A DNA stretch of 64,000 nucleotides. Origin: Amyelois transitella. Lineage: Eukaryota; Arthropoda; Insecta; Lepidoptera; Pyralidae. Below are positions 10,094 to 22,100 of this stretch, piece after piece. A program made the translations under genes and the position numbers. Position 1 is the first letter of the stretch; each line of letters opens with the position of its first letter. The DNA lies in the NCBI RefSeq assembly GCF_032362555.1, contig NC_083519.1, forward strand, positions 2,373,501-2,437,500. The letters are read 5' to 3'. Under the pieces are notes generated by a model. It was given only the letters and a program-made list of their open reading frames with translations, ran no database searches and was not told the origin of the DNA.

Positions 10094-10356
10094 TATGACC
10101 CAAAAATAATAAATTCAAAAGAACTACAGAACACTATGTTATTGTTCAAATCGCACTTTTCCAATTTTATTTACAACGGATCCTGGTAATGACACACCCG
10201 TTTTTGTCATACAAGCAAAAAAACATACATACATCATCGAGAATCATGTTTTATAGTAAGTATTTATCTTCAAGAACGTATGAAGAATAGTCGTGTAATC
10301 GTGTCATGATTTAAATTCTGTGTTTGTGTTTTGTGAAAACATTTCAAAGGATTATT

Positions 10357-13300
10357 ATGCGCCGTGGATGTACTACAGTGTTACTAGTTTTAGGTAATGA
10401 ATCTTATATCAATCTAAGAAATTACATACAAATGTTTTATAAATATATATATACCGGACAAATTACACAGATTGAATAAGCCTCGAAGTAAGTTCGAGAC
10501 TTTTTTTACGATATCCTAACGCAACGATGCTATATTTTGTAATAAATACATATATAAATGAACATTTTTATATCCCTTGCGGGGTAGACAGAGCCAACAG
10601 TCTTAAAAAGACTGAACGGCCACGTTCAGCTATTTAGCTTTATGACAGAATTGAGATTCAAATAGTGACAAGTTTCTAACCCATCGCCTGAAAAACAATC
10701 CCAAGTTTTTAAGCATATCCCTTAGTCGCCTTTTACGACATCCACGGGAAAGAGATGGAGTGGTCCTATTCTCTAGGCACACTGTGCATCTCGCTGTTTT
10801 AGCCGGATGCCATATATATCTGCCTGCTGACGCAAATAAACAAAGTGTTTTATATAATTTATTAGTAATGTTTATGTTACAGCGGCTATAACAACAGCGC
10901 GAGTTGATCGAAGGTTGAAACGAGTAAGTGACTTGTTAATTTTCAATGTACTCACTTGATAATTATAATGACCGTAATTTATTGGTCAGTTAAATTTAAT
11001 GATGGAATTGAGATGCAAATAGTGACAGGTTGCTAGCCCATCCCCTTAAAAAAAAGGATCGCAATTTTATAAGCCTATCCCTTAGTCGTCTTTTACGACA
11101 TCCATGGTAAAGAGATGGAGTGGTCCTATTCTTTTTTGTATTGGTGCCGGGAACCACACGGCACAATAAAATATTAATATAATGAATATAATATAAATGT
11201 AAACGGGACAAATTACACGGATTGAGTTAGCCTCGAAATAAGATTGAAACTTACTTATATAGATAAACATCCAAGACTCAGGCTAATTAGAAAAAGTTAG
11301 TATGGCCGAGATTCGAACCCGGGACCTCCGGTGTCACAGACAAGCGCACTACCGCTGCGCAACAGAGGACGTCTAGTCAGAAATAGGTTTTGAAATAAGT
11401 TGATGTAAAAAAATCCATAAACGATTGATGATCAAATATTGTAACAAATAGCATATTACTTCGTTGACTTTGCGAAATACGATGACATGACTAGAAGACG
11501 ATACAATAATATTTTGTAAATTAAAATGATTTCATGATATAATTAGCTATCAACAGTTATTGGACAAAACTTTGATAAATCTTAAACGCCTTAAAAGATT
11601 TATATAATACAAATCATTAATGCGATTTTCTTATGTACGGATAAAGTAACGTAATCGTAATTTAAAAAAAATATCTTAACACTTAACACGTACTCTTCTT
11701 ATATGCTGTTTTAATAGCCGCTTGAATATTAAAATTAATTTGTAAATTGACGTCCGATGAAAATGCTGCAGTGTAGTTTGTTCCGCCGATTCTTCTAGAT
11801 TTAAGTGATGTGACGTCAAAAAGTGATAAGTACCTGTATCCAATTTTGAAAATAAATCTATTTTATTCTATTCTATTAATACAAATGACAAATCTATGAC
11901 AGATTATCAAAAGACAAAATGTCAGTGGCCATAAATGCACATATTTTCCTGGTCTGTCTGCAAAATGGGGCTTCACCCATTCCATAATACAACTCTCAGT
12001 AAAAAAAAGAAACAAAACACTATATATGTACTGCGTATCGCGCCTTTAAGGTCATTTTAATTGAAATATTGAACACCTTGAAATGTATACTGTAACTTGA
12101 ACGACATAGAGTTTATATTGCAATGTTGGCGAGTCTCGTTGTAAAGGCTCTTGGTGCAATATGTTAGCACATTTTATTCAGAGTACAAAAGTATTGAACC
12201 TGCACGGATTTAGATTTGGTTTACATTTTTTTTTACACACATGTATTTGTATGTGTGTAACGTACCTTATGTATAAAAAGACATCCAATAAATAATATCT
12301 TGGTGAAGAAAAAAAAGAGAATTAGTGGTTTTTTTTTAAACACAGATTGAGTTAGCCTCGAAGTAAGTTCGAAACTTGTGTTACGAGATACTAACTCAAC
12401 GATACTATATTTTATAATAAATACTTATATAGATAAACATCCATGACCCAGGCCAATTAGAGAAAGTTCGTAAAACGCAAAATACCGCACATTTATTCAT
12501 TCCATTTCTCCATTTTTAACTTATTTATTATTCTGACGTCTAAACTATTTTACAGAAAATTTTCATGAAAATCCTGTCTTTAGTTTTTGTGTGAGAGTGT
12601 AAAAAACATACACACATCCTTACAAACTTATGCATTTATAACATTAGTTTGTATCCTATATGGCAGAGAATGCTTTGTGGCATCAAGTCCACCTGTTGTA
12701 GATTTTACATGCATTAAGTTTAAATAAAGTGCCGTGGGTTCCCGGCACCAATACAAAAAAGAATAGAACCACTCCATTTCTTTCCCATGGATGTCGTAAA
12801 AGGCGACTAAGGGATAGGCTCACAAACTTGGGATTCTTTTTAGGCGATAGGCTAGCAACCTGTCACTATTCGAATCTCAATTCTATAACTAAGCCAAATA
12901 GCTGAACGTGGCCATTCAGTCTTTTCCAGACTGTTAGCTCTGTCTACCCCGCAAGGGATATAGACGTGACCATATGTATGTATGTATGTTTAAATAAATA
13001 TTCTCGATGAACCAAAAACCTTCTTATTTTCTAGCAAAATGACGAAGACAGATGGGAATGGGGCTATGTCATCGAATCGTCATCATCAATCCCAGATGTA
13101 AGTACAATAAGTTTATCAAATCATCATCTGGTATCTTAGAGTATACACTTACACACATACATGTAATAACGTCTATATTCCTTGCCTGATAGACAGAGCC
13201 AACAGTCTTGAAAAGACTGATAAGCCACGTTCAGATGTTTGGCTAAATGATAGAACTGAGATTCGAATAGTGACAGGTTGCCCGTCGCCTAAAAGAAGAA

Positions 13301-16300
13301 TCTTAAGTAATTTCCAGTTAAAAAAAAAAATTAAGGGTGGACAACCCTTATCACTATGAAAAATAGATGTTGACCGATTCTCAGACCTACTCAATATGCT
13401 CACAAAATTTCATGAGAATCGGTAAAGCCGTTTCGGTAGAGTACGGGAACGAACATTGTCACACGTGAATTTTATATATTAGATTATACATATTTATCAC
13501 TGAACGTACGTCTAAACATTGCTTTCTTTTAGGTTCTCTCGAAAATTACTATTATTTTTTTATCTACAGAGTAATGTAAGTCCCCGGGCAGAGTTGACGA
13601 ATGCAACCACTTCGCCCCCGGAAACAGAAACTGAGCCCAGCTTCTGCCAGGAGTATAACCCACCTGTGCCTAATTTCAATACGCCTGGTCGAAGAATAAG
13701 CGAAGCAAGTATGTGGTGTTAGATAGTAAATTAATAACATAACATATAATGTGCCGTGTGGTTCCCGGCACCAATACAAAAAAAAGTAAAAGTCGTAAAA
13801 GGCGACTAAGGGATAGGCTTACAAACTTGAGATTATTTTTTAGGCGATGGGCTAGCAACCTGTCACTATTTGAATCTCAATTCTATCATTAAGCCAAATA
13901 GCTGAACGTGGCCATTCAGTCTTTTCAAGACGGCTCTGTCTAGCCCACAAGGTATATGGACGTGATTGCGTTTATGTCTCTCGCGGGGTAGAACTAACAG
14001 TCATCAAAAGACTATTCAGCTGTTTGACTTAGTGATAGAATTGGGATTCAAATAGTAACAGGTTGCTAGCCCATCGCCTAAATGAAGAAAGCCTGTCCCT
14101 TAGTCGCATTTTACGAAATCCATGGGAAAGAGATGGAGTGATCCTTTTCTTTTTTCCTTTGGTGCAGAGAACTACACGTCACCATAAATAAATACATTCC
14201 ATAATAACCTGTAAATACATGCATAAGCATGATTTAATATAGATTAGGTAATTAGATTCCCCTAAAAAACCTGACTTAGTCTAAAAAAAAACAAAATTTT
14301 CTTTGAAAAGAAAGAAACTAAAAACTACTAGACCGATATTGATGACAAATAACCACAGCATGAAAAATTAAAAAGAGTGCCATTATTTTTTTTCTCAACT
14401 AAGATTTGAGAGCCTGTTATTGTTTAGTTATCTTGGTGCAACTCACACTTAGCATCCCTAAAGGTATGTTGTTCAAAAAGTCCCTCATTTTGTTCAGTTA
14501 TTGATTTCTCTCTTTTTTCAGAATGCTACGAGTATATTTGGAAACTAAAGGTTCGTTTGGAAGAAGATAAACGCTTTGATGAATGTAAGTTACAGAATTT
14601 TCAGAATCCCACTTCAGCTATGTACCAATGACTATTTTCGAAGTTATTTACATTAGTTTTAATACTCACCGATGCTCTTACGGTGAGGGAAAACATCGTG
14701 AGGGAACCTGCACATTCAAGTAATTGGATGTGTAACTATGGTCGATCCAGTACAGGTTAGTTTTTACTTCGTGTAAAAACCTAACTCTCCCAATCCAGGA
14801 TCCATGGTCAAAGGTAAACCCTGGTCTCCACTCCAGAGTGATGAAGATGCAACCAGGACTAAATCCAGGAGAAATAGAAAATAGACTAAGGCAACTTGTT
14901 AAATTTAAAAAGCCTATTATCCACATAATTTAATTCCAGGTTTAGCCTACAAACGAAAAAAGTACAATGTCCAATTCGCTGTAGGGGGACATCCTACTGG
15001 ACCGGGTGACTACCCACATATGGTGAGGAATAGATAAGGTTGTTATTCGTACATAAAACACGCCTCCTTCCCGGAGGGGTAGGCAGAAATTTCATCTTTT
15101 AACTAACCACGATCCCTGCGTATTTCATTAGATTAATCCACTAGACTTAGGTTGTTATTATACCTAGTTTTCTTCATAGTAATGCTTTTGAATTGAATCC
15201 CCCGCGTCTATATGTCAATTATACTAAAGGACAACATACATATATACTAAAGAAAAACATAGGACAGTGTATAATAGGTTACTGGAATGTGTATTTTATG
15301 GGAACGAAGGGGTAAAAAACCTGAAAAGCAGACGTTTGTCCATTGTAACTATTAACATAAATTAGTCAGGTTACTCAGGTAAACTATAAAATACATACAC
15401 ATCGAAATAATGAGTCTTAGTCATTCCTTTCAATTGTAAGTTCGTTGTCAGTTTATACCATATCACGAGTACCAGTCTAAATTTTATTTTAGTGGTTTAC
15501 ATTTCATTTCTATTTCAGGGCGCTATTGGTTGGAAAGCATCAGTCGGAACTTGGGTGTTCAAATGTGGAAGCTCCCTCATAAGCGAGAAATTCGTATTAA
15601 CTGCTGCCCACTGCGCAAGAGCATCTTCAAGAGACTCTTCTATTGCCGACCCGGTGCCGAAAATCGTCAGGCTTGGCGATAAGAACATTATTGATTCGGT
15701 GAGTGAAATATAAAATACTGTTTTATATATTTTTTATTTTATTTTTATGTTCAATAAAAAGTTTACAAACAGACAAACAAAAAACTTGCAAAACTTTAAC
15801 GAGTGCTAAATTGACTGGTTTCTTTTGTTTTGTCTTCCTCTTTCATTTGTTTCTATTTCTCTCGTTGTAATTAATACTTATTGTATTGATGGCATTCTGA
15901 AATGTTGGCTTCAACACTTCAAAATGCAATCTGAATTTTACAAACGGCATGTAAGAGATTATTTTAATGAAATTAGACTTTGTTGACATATAGCTCGTTT
16001 TTCCACTAGCATTTTTCGACTTACAGAGACAAAATGTCGTAAGTATTTTAAATCACATATTGACTAGCATTTTTAAACTTGTTTTTTTTTTCAGTTCTAC
16101 CACGGCATACCACCAACCGATAGAAATATATCGAGAATCATAGTGCATCCCCAATTTTCGCCACCAAAGAAGTATTTCGACATTGCACTGATGGAGTTAG
16201 ACAAGGAAGTGACTTTCTCCAGGTTACTACAACCAGCCTGTCTTTGGGGTAATTTCGATACCAGAAATCTAGGTAATGATGCTACGTTAACAGGCTGGGG

Positions 16301-18446
16301 TGTCGTTAAATCGGGTAAGTTTTATAAGGATAAATGTTATACCATCACAGAATTTGTTATAATTTGAGCAGATGCTTAAAGTCAATCAAGGTCATCGCTT
16401 CCTTCTTCTTCCTGGCTTTGTCCCGGTTACATCCTCATTATTCATCCATGGTTACACATGCAGTTGCCTGAATCTGAAGGTTTCCCTCACCGTTAGAGCG
16501 TTGGTTACTATTCAAACTAATGTACATAACTTTGAAAATAGTTATTGGTACATACATGGCCGAAGTGGGATTTGAACATGTGCCTTTCTGAGCATCATGC
16601 ATTTAAACTTGCCACTATATAAATCTCAATTCCATCGTTACAGTTTGTCAGCCTTTCGGTTACTGAACAGTTATAACTCATGGCTCTGTCTTCCTCGTGA
16701 GGAATAAAGATAGGTTTAATCACTAGAACCGAAGGCTACGTCAGGTAGTCGCTTAAAAGAAGAAGGCAAAATGTAAAATCATTTTCCTTGATCGACTTTT
16801 ACATAGGCACGTGTTAAGAAAAGCATCCGGGAGACTACGTTTTACCCTGCTTACCAGATAGAATAGTTGGATGAATTCTAGAAAATTATTCCTAGGCATT
16901 CCCTTCAAATGAACAATTATGATTTTGATTACTAATAGTGATTAAAGATCAATAATACTTTTAGTGTTAAGTCCGTATATAATGCTATAAAATTGTAATA
17001 AATGTTGTTGAATATAAAGTATTAATGCGTAATGCATTTTGCTATTATTATTTTTTACGATGATTGTCTTAAAACAACAATGAAGGTAAGATGATATAAT
17101 AGATGAACATCAATGATTCCATTTCATACATACTTATAATCCACACTTCCTTTTTAGAGGAGTATACAAAGACCGCATCATTTCATTTGCCACAATCTCT
17201 GCATACTTGGAAGAAATCCCAATTGTTATAAGTCCGCCATAGCACATATTCTTCTAAATCCAATGACTGTTTTGTAATTTGTTATATTTCTTATTATTTG
17301 CAATAAATAGTTTACAAACAAACAAACAAACAAACTTTTACTTTCATATGTACCGGAAAAATTTAAACGATTGTCACTATGGCGGGTTACTACTTTCAAA
17401 TTAATAATAACTTAATAATTTTACAGAAATTTTACAGGCTAACGTTGAGATCAAGAGTACCTACTACAATTGTACTAACATAAATAGAGTTATAAATGTT
17501 CAAAGCGAAACAAGTACGCAGGGATCGTGACAAGTGGAAAGATGTAGTCTCTGGCTACCGCTCCGGGAAAGAGGCGTGATTTATGTGAAACTAACTTCCA
17601 GGATCCCTCAAGATATCTCCAGAACTCCAAGCGGCAACAGTGGACATCCTCGACTCCCAATTATGTGATGATCTGCTCAAAACTTCGTGCAACAGAAACT
17701 GGTGTGGGATGATGGATCATCAGATCTGCGCTGGCAAGTTGGCTGGTGGCGTGGATGCTTGCCAGGTATTATAGTAGATTTGTCTATCCATCCAGCCTTC
17801 TATAGACATAGGCCTATTTAATTAATTTATTTAATACCGTGCCGTGTGGTGTCCGGCACCAATGGAAAAGAAAAGAACCACTCCATCGCTTTCCCATGGA
17901 TGTCGTAAAAGGCGACTAAGGGGTAGGCTTATAAACTTGAGATGCTTCTTTTAGGCGATGGGCTAGCAACCTGTCACTAATTGAATCACAATTCTACCTT
18001 AAAGCCAAATAGCTGAACGTGTACTATCAGTCTTTTCAAGACTGTTGGCTCTGTCTACCCTGCAAGGGATATAGACGTGACCATATGTATGTGTATGTAA
18101 GTATTTTTTTTTTCGTCAACCTTGTTGACCAACTAGAAGATAAGACAATTATTAAGTGAAGTTTAAAATGTCACATAAAAATAAATAAAAGTTTTCAATT
18201 TGTACAGAATAGAAATTATTTTAATGTCATCTTCTAAGGCTTAAACTAACATATTTACAGGGTGATTCTGGAGGACCCCTGCAAGTTAAGATCCCACTGC
18301 CCACAAATAAACAAGGACAAATGCACTACGTGTTTGGAGTCATATCCTTCGGGATAGGATGCGCTTATCCAAATTTACCCGGAATTTACACCAGGGTGTC
18401 CAGTTTTATAGATTGGATCGAAGATATTGTATGGAATAACACTTGA
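10357..18446 (+). CDS. SP2: complete snake-like S1A serine protease, 391 aa
   Basis: Ten coding exons: 10357-10393, 10883-10923, 13035-13097, 13570-13708, 14522-14584, 14940-15022, 15519-15698, 16095-16314, 17602-17765, 18261-18446; all junctions are GT-AG and in phase. Start chosen because [18 protein letters not shown] is a clear signal peptide. RLKR ends exon 2 (residues 23-26), a furin-type site; W33-E-W-G-Y follows in exon 3. The linker is short (46 residues). Prodomain cysteines C73, C95, C115 follow, with GRRISEA between the first two. AVGG at 128-131 marks the activation site, with Phe127 in front of it. Triad H173, D231, S333; D327 equals D189, implying trypsin-like specificity. C122-equivalent in QPACLW may tie the prodomain to the catalytic chain. 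Extra cysteine pair in TSCNRNWCG as in SP1. Closest in layout to SP3-SP5. Probably a haemolymph or gland zymogen; substrate unknown. Confidence 0.92.
10443..10555 (-). repeat. SINE-D fragment, 3' part
   Basis: SINE-D has a tRNA-like head (TGGCGCAGCGGTAGTGCG, box A type; GGTTCGAATCC, box B) and a 3' part with ACTTACTTCGAGGCTAACTC. Here only the 3' part remains, just after SP2 exon 1. Confidence 0.7.
10562..10795 (-). repeat. SINE-A copy
   Basis: Reversed copy in SP2 intron 1. The head is damaged near 10,775-10,795. Confidence 0.8.
10999..11165 (-). repeat. SINE-A copy, tail missing
   Basis: Runs from GAATTGAGATGCAAATAGTG to the intact fold-back head GTGCCGGGAACCACACGGCA at 11,142-11,163. In SP2 intron 2. 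Confidence 0.8.
11197..11370 (-). repeat. SINE-D copy with tRNA-like head
   Basis: The head reads GATTCGAACCCGGGACCTCC on the + strand; the middle is shortened. Not a functional tRNA, since the body is SINE and the folding arms are incomplete. Confidence 0.75.
11742..11878 (+). repeat. Retroposon end with TTCTA tail, copy 2
   Basis: Second copy of the repeat at 9957. It carries AATAAATCTATTTTATTCTA at its end, so the tail is a degenerate TTCTA array. Confidence 0.65.
12343..12472 (-). repeat. SINE-D fragment
   Basis: 3' half without the tRNA head; ends near GAGAAAGTTCGTA. Confidence 0.7.
12729..12990 (+). repeat. SINE-A copy, full
   Basis: Complete from GTGCCGTGGGTTCCCGGCAC to (TATG)3, 45 bases before SP2 exon 3. 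Confidence 0.85.
13155..13306 (-). repeat. SINE-A fragment
   Basis: Tail half only, abutting the repeat at 13,319. Confidence 0.75.
13319..13495 (+). repeat. Repeat G copy 1
   Basis: Contains GGTGGACAACCCTTATCAC, AATAGATGTTGACCGATTCTC and GTACGGGAACGAACATTGTC. The same segment lies reversed at 21,005-21,190. Class not determined; it may be a fragment of a larger DNA element. Confidence 0.6.
13750..13960 (+). repeat. SINE-A copy
   Basis: Intact head; about 30 bases lost after the poly(A) stretch. Faces the next copy tail-to-tail. Confidence 0.8.
13965..14185 (-). repeat. SINE-A copy, diverged
   Basis: Reversed partner of the copy at 13,750. With only a few bases between tails, the pair could fold into a long imperfect hairpin in the SP2 pre-mRNA (intron 4). 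Confidence 0.75.
14622..14905 (+). repeat. SINE-C copy, head missing
   Basis: SINE-C shows GTACCAATGACTATTTTCGA, GATGCTCTTACGGTGAGGGA and CCAATCCAGGATCCATGGTC; its fuller copies begin with a tRNA-like GGTTTGAATCCC. It ends 34 bases before SP2 exon 6. Confidence 0.7.
15055..15125 (-). repeat. RTE tail fragment
   Basis: CACGCCTCCTTCCCGGAGGG is the reversed end of the RTE coding region; only about 70 bases remain. Confidence 0.65.
15721..15790 (+). repeat. Retroposon 3' end with TTTACAAAC tail
   Basis: TTCAATAAAAAGTTTACAAAC resembles the tails at 5380 and 17,305. Short and diverged. Confidence 0.45.
16372..16610 (-). repeat. SINE-C copy with tRNA-like head
   Basis: Reversed copy in SP2 intron 8. 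The head lies near 16,555-16,610 (GGGATTTGAACATGTGCCT on + strand). Confidence 0.7.
16620..17219. other. SP2 intron 8, unannotated part
   Basis: A weak SINE-A-like scrap near 16,620-16,710, otherwise AT-rich sequence without a feature I can support. Confidence 0.5.
17222..17335 (+). repeat. Unbroken retroposon 3' end
   Basis: Uninterrupted version of the repeat split by the LTR element at 1198/5366: CATATTCTTCTAAATCCAATG through AATAGTTTACAAACAAACAA. Confidence 0.65.
17495..17585 (+). repeat. RTE tail fragment
   Basis: GATCGTGACAAGTGGAAAGA to GAGGCGTGATTTATG, ending 17 bases before SP2 exon 9. Confidence 0.7.
17838..18100 (+). repeat. SINE-A copy, full
   Basis: Full length, in the last intron of SP2. 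The tail is interrupted (TATGTGTATG). Confidence 0.85.
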
Positions 18447-18460
18447 AATAAGATTGTATT

Positions 18461-18466
18461 AATAAA
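18461..18466 (+). promoter_or_regulatory. SP2 poly(A) signal
   Basis: AATAAA 15 bases after the SP2 stop codon, the only canonical hexamer close behind the gene. Confidence 0.5.
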
Positions 18467-18552
18467 TAAGTTTTTTTTATTTATTTATCCCTACCGAAAA
18501 ATACTATATTCCTGGAAAATTCAACCAAATAAAACGTGAATCACAAAAGCAT

Positions 18553-18786
18553 AATGCCGTATGGTTCCCGGTACCAATTGGAAAAAACATAGGACCTCTC
18601 CAGCTCTTTCCCATGGATGTCGTAAAAAGCGACTAGACTAGAAGCTTTTTAACTTGGGATCCTCTTTTAGGTAATGGGCTAGAAACATGTCGATATTTGA
18701 ATCTCCGTTCTCCATCTCCATTAAGCCAAACATCTGAACTGTTGGCTCAGTCTACCCCGCAAGGGATATAGACGTGATTTATTTAT
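18553..18786 (+). repeat. SINE-A copy
   Basis: In the SP2-SP3 spacer; shortened between the fold-back and the CTACCCC block. A stray head (GCCGGGAACCGCACGGCGC) lies at about 18,950. Confidence 0.75.
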
Positions 18787-19174
18787 GTACAAAAGCATAC
18801 ATATCATACATCACGCGTCTTGCCTGGAATGGTATGCAGAGACTACATCCAAGGTTCCTCTTTAATCAATACTTATGTGTTACAAAAGCTTTAAACATTT
18901 TAAAAACTTTATGGTGTACTTATTAAAACAAAGAGATCTACTCTTAAGCGCCGGGAACCGCACGGCGCTTAAGAATAAGTTATAATAATTAATACGTCTA
19001 AGTGACACTTTAAGTGTCACATCTAAAGACATGCGGTTTGCAATACCTCGGAAGGCGAAATTCAAGAAAGACCAGTTTTTGAGATATGAAGATAATTGTA
19101 AATAATAGGTATAAGAACCAGGTAGTGTTTACGAGAGTAGGACGTGTTTTTAGCGTAAAAATTGTGTGTCAGAA

Positions 19175-22100
19175 ATGGGAAGCGTTAATAAAAAAAAACA
19201 TATGATTACGATTTTTATAAGTGCCGGTAACTGTTTTTTATTGATTGTATTATTTTTTTTGGCTTCTGTTAACATAAATTTACACTTTATATCTGGTACA
19301 TTAAATGCAAATTGGAATAGCTTTAAAAATTTAAATTTGGAACGTTGAAAAATAAAGAGTTTTCCTTATATGAATTTGAATGTTAAGTTTTGAATTGGCT
19401 GTGTTATATGATTGTGACTCATATTTCCCTTACTTTTAACAGTGGTGTTTGCGAATGTACAAGTACAGGCGGGTACAGGAAGAAAATTGATAAAAAGAGT
19501 AAGTATTATTTGATGAATGATATTATATTTTATCATGAGTAAGTCATATTCATAAATATGAGTAAGATTCTCAATTTAACATCATCATAAAAATCGCGAT
19601 GTTTTCCGTAAATAAAAAAACTGCTTACTTGCAAAATCTATACATCCATACGAATTAATGTGAGTGTGTTTGTTTGTCTGTCTTTCAAGTCGAAACCATT
19701 GAACTTTATTTTGCAAACATATAGTGTCGATTACGTAGAAAAAAGGAACTTATCCACGCGGGTGGACCCACGGGCGAAAGCTAGTTAAATAATAATTTTT
19801 AAATCATGATGAGACACAAACTCCTCATAAGCACCTAATATTCTATATTTGATCTAATCGGGAATCGAACTCAGGACCATTTTGATTCAAAAACGAGAAT
19901 CAGGCCGTCGAATTAAAAGTACTTCTTCATATAAAATATTCATAACTAGCTGTGCCCGCGACTTCGTCCGCGTGGAATAGTTATTTTGGGCATCATATTT
20001 ATTTTTGCAAACATCCTCCTCAGGCGGTCCGGCGGTCACGCGTATTAGAAAGAACGCTGGTTCGCCGTATTAAATGTTTCGCTGCAAATTGCTTATAACG
20101 ACTATATCTCAAAACCTATTCGTCTGATTTATATACTGTAAATGGCAATATTAGTCTACATGAAATGCCGAAAGTAATAAACATATTTATTTGGATAAGG
20201 ATTAATACTGAATTAAAGAAAATTGGTTTCAAAATAACTTATGTTTATAATGAAAAAATAATCTTAAAAAATGAACATAAAAGTGGTTATTGTAAATAAA
20301 CCTTAAGAGATAGATATATGCTCTCGCGGACTTTTTTGTGGCAAAAAATGAGTACTTCACATCTTTAGTACATTGTTTTACTATATCTTTGTTGGTTTGC
20401 GCAGCGTTCGTGTGGAAAGCTCGCAGATGGCCGACTCATTCAACTTTCACCTGCATTGTTGACGTTTCCCGTAGGAAATCCGGGATAAAATGCCTATAGC
20501 CTTCCTCGATAAATAGACTATCTAACAGTGAAAGAATTATTCAAATCGGTTCAGTAGTTTCTGAGATTAGCGCGTTTAAACAAACAAACAAACAAACAAA
20601 AAAAACAAACTCTTCAGCTTTATAATATTAGTATAGATTCAAGTGTTTTAGCTGTTGCAGTCATCAAGTTGTAATAACATCATTTTCCTGTTCACAGAAC
20701 GTCTCACTGACCTATTAGGTATAAAAAAATATTGTCTTGATTTTCCTTCATGCAATGACTCTTTCTTGCTTCACACGGAATTAGCTAATTTGCTATGTTA
20801 TTTTACCATAGATACATATATACATATTATCACGTCTATATCACTTGAATGATGCCCAAATAACTATTCCACGCGGACGAAGTCGCGGGCACAGTTAGTT
20901 ATCAAATAATTCGCTTTGATTTTAGCAAACCGATGCATGGTCGTGGGGATATGCAGATGCAACTACTTCTGAAAATGTAAGTAACTTAAAAGTAGTTTTA
21001 TATATAAGATGTTATTTATAAAATTCTCGTGTCACAATGTTCGTTCCCGTACTCCTCCGAAACGGCTTGACCGATTCTCATAAAAATTTTTTGAGCATAT
21101 TCAGTAAGCCTGAAAATCGGCCAACATCTATTTTTCATACCCCTCAGTGATAAGGGTTGTCCACCCTTAACATTTTTTTAAATCAGAAATTAATTATAAA
21201 TTATTTTATGGCAAAACAACGGTTTTAATTTGGTAAAAATTTTTCTACTGCGGTTTTTATTCAACAGGGACAAACTTTCAATCTTGTCTTTTCCAGAACG
21301 GCCTGAGCCCAAGGCAACCCTTCGAATCCACGACTCTTAAACAAACAACAACAACAACAGAAACTTCTACAAAAGCAGTAGTAACAACACCTCTTACTTC
21401 CACTACTACTACCGAAAAACAACCAACAACTACCCCTGTATTCTGCTCGTCATCATATGAACCACCAGAAAAACCTAATTATAAGGTGCCTGGACGTAGA
21501 ATAAGTGAAGCCAGTAAGTGGAATCCAAACATACATATATACATACATATGGTCACGTCTATATCCCTTGTGGGGTAGTCTGTCTACCCCACAAGGGATA
21601 TAGACAAGTCAAGTAAGTCAAGACATAATGGTCAAGCCTATATCCCTAGCGGGGTAGACAGAGCCAACAGTCTTGAAAGACTGATAGGCCACGCTCAGCT
21701 ATTTGGCTTTATGATAGAATTGAGATTCAAATAGTGACAGGTTGCTAGCCCATCGCCTAAAAAAGAATCTCAGGTTTGTAAGCCTATCCCTTAGTCGCCT
21801 TTTACGACATCCATGGGAAAGAGATGGAGTGGTCCTATTCTTTTTTGTACTGGTGCCGGGAACCACACGGCACGGAATCCAAACTAATATTATAAATGCG
21901 AAAGTTTGTTTATTTGTTTGTTACCTCATCACGCGTTATCTAGTGAACCAATACAACCAGAAATGTTACGTAGGTATGTATAATTAAGAGTCAGGAAAAG
22001 GACGTAACATACTGTTCATCTCGGTGAAAACTATAGTTCCTGTGGGATTTGCGAAAAATATATATTTTTTGTCAGTGGCGCAAAATTCGCACGGGCGAAG

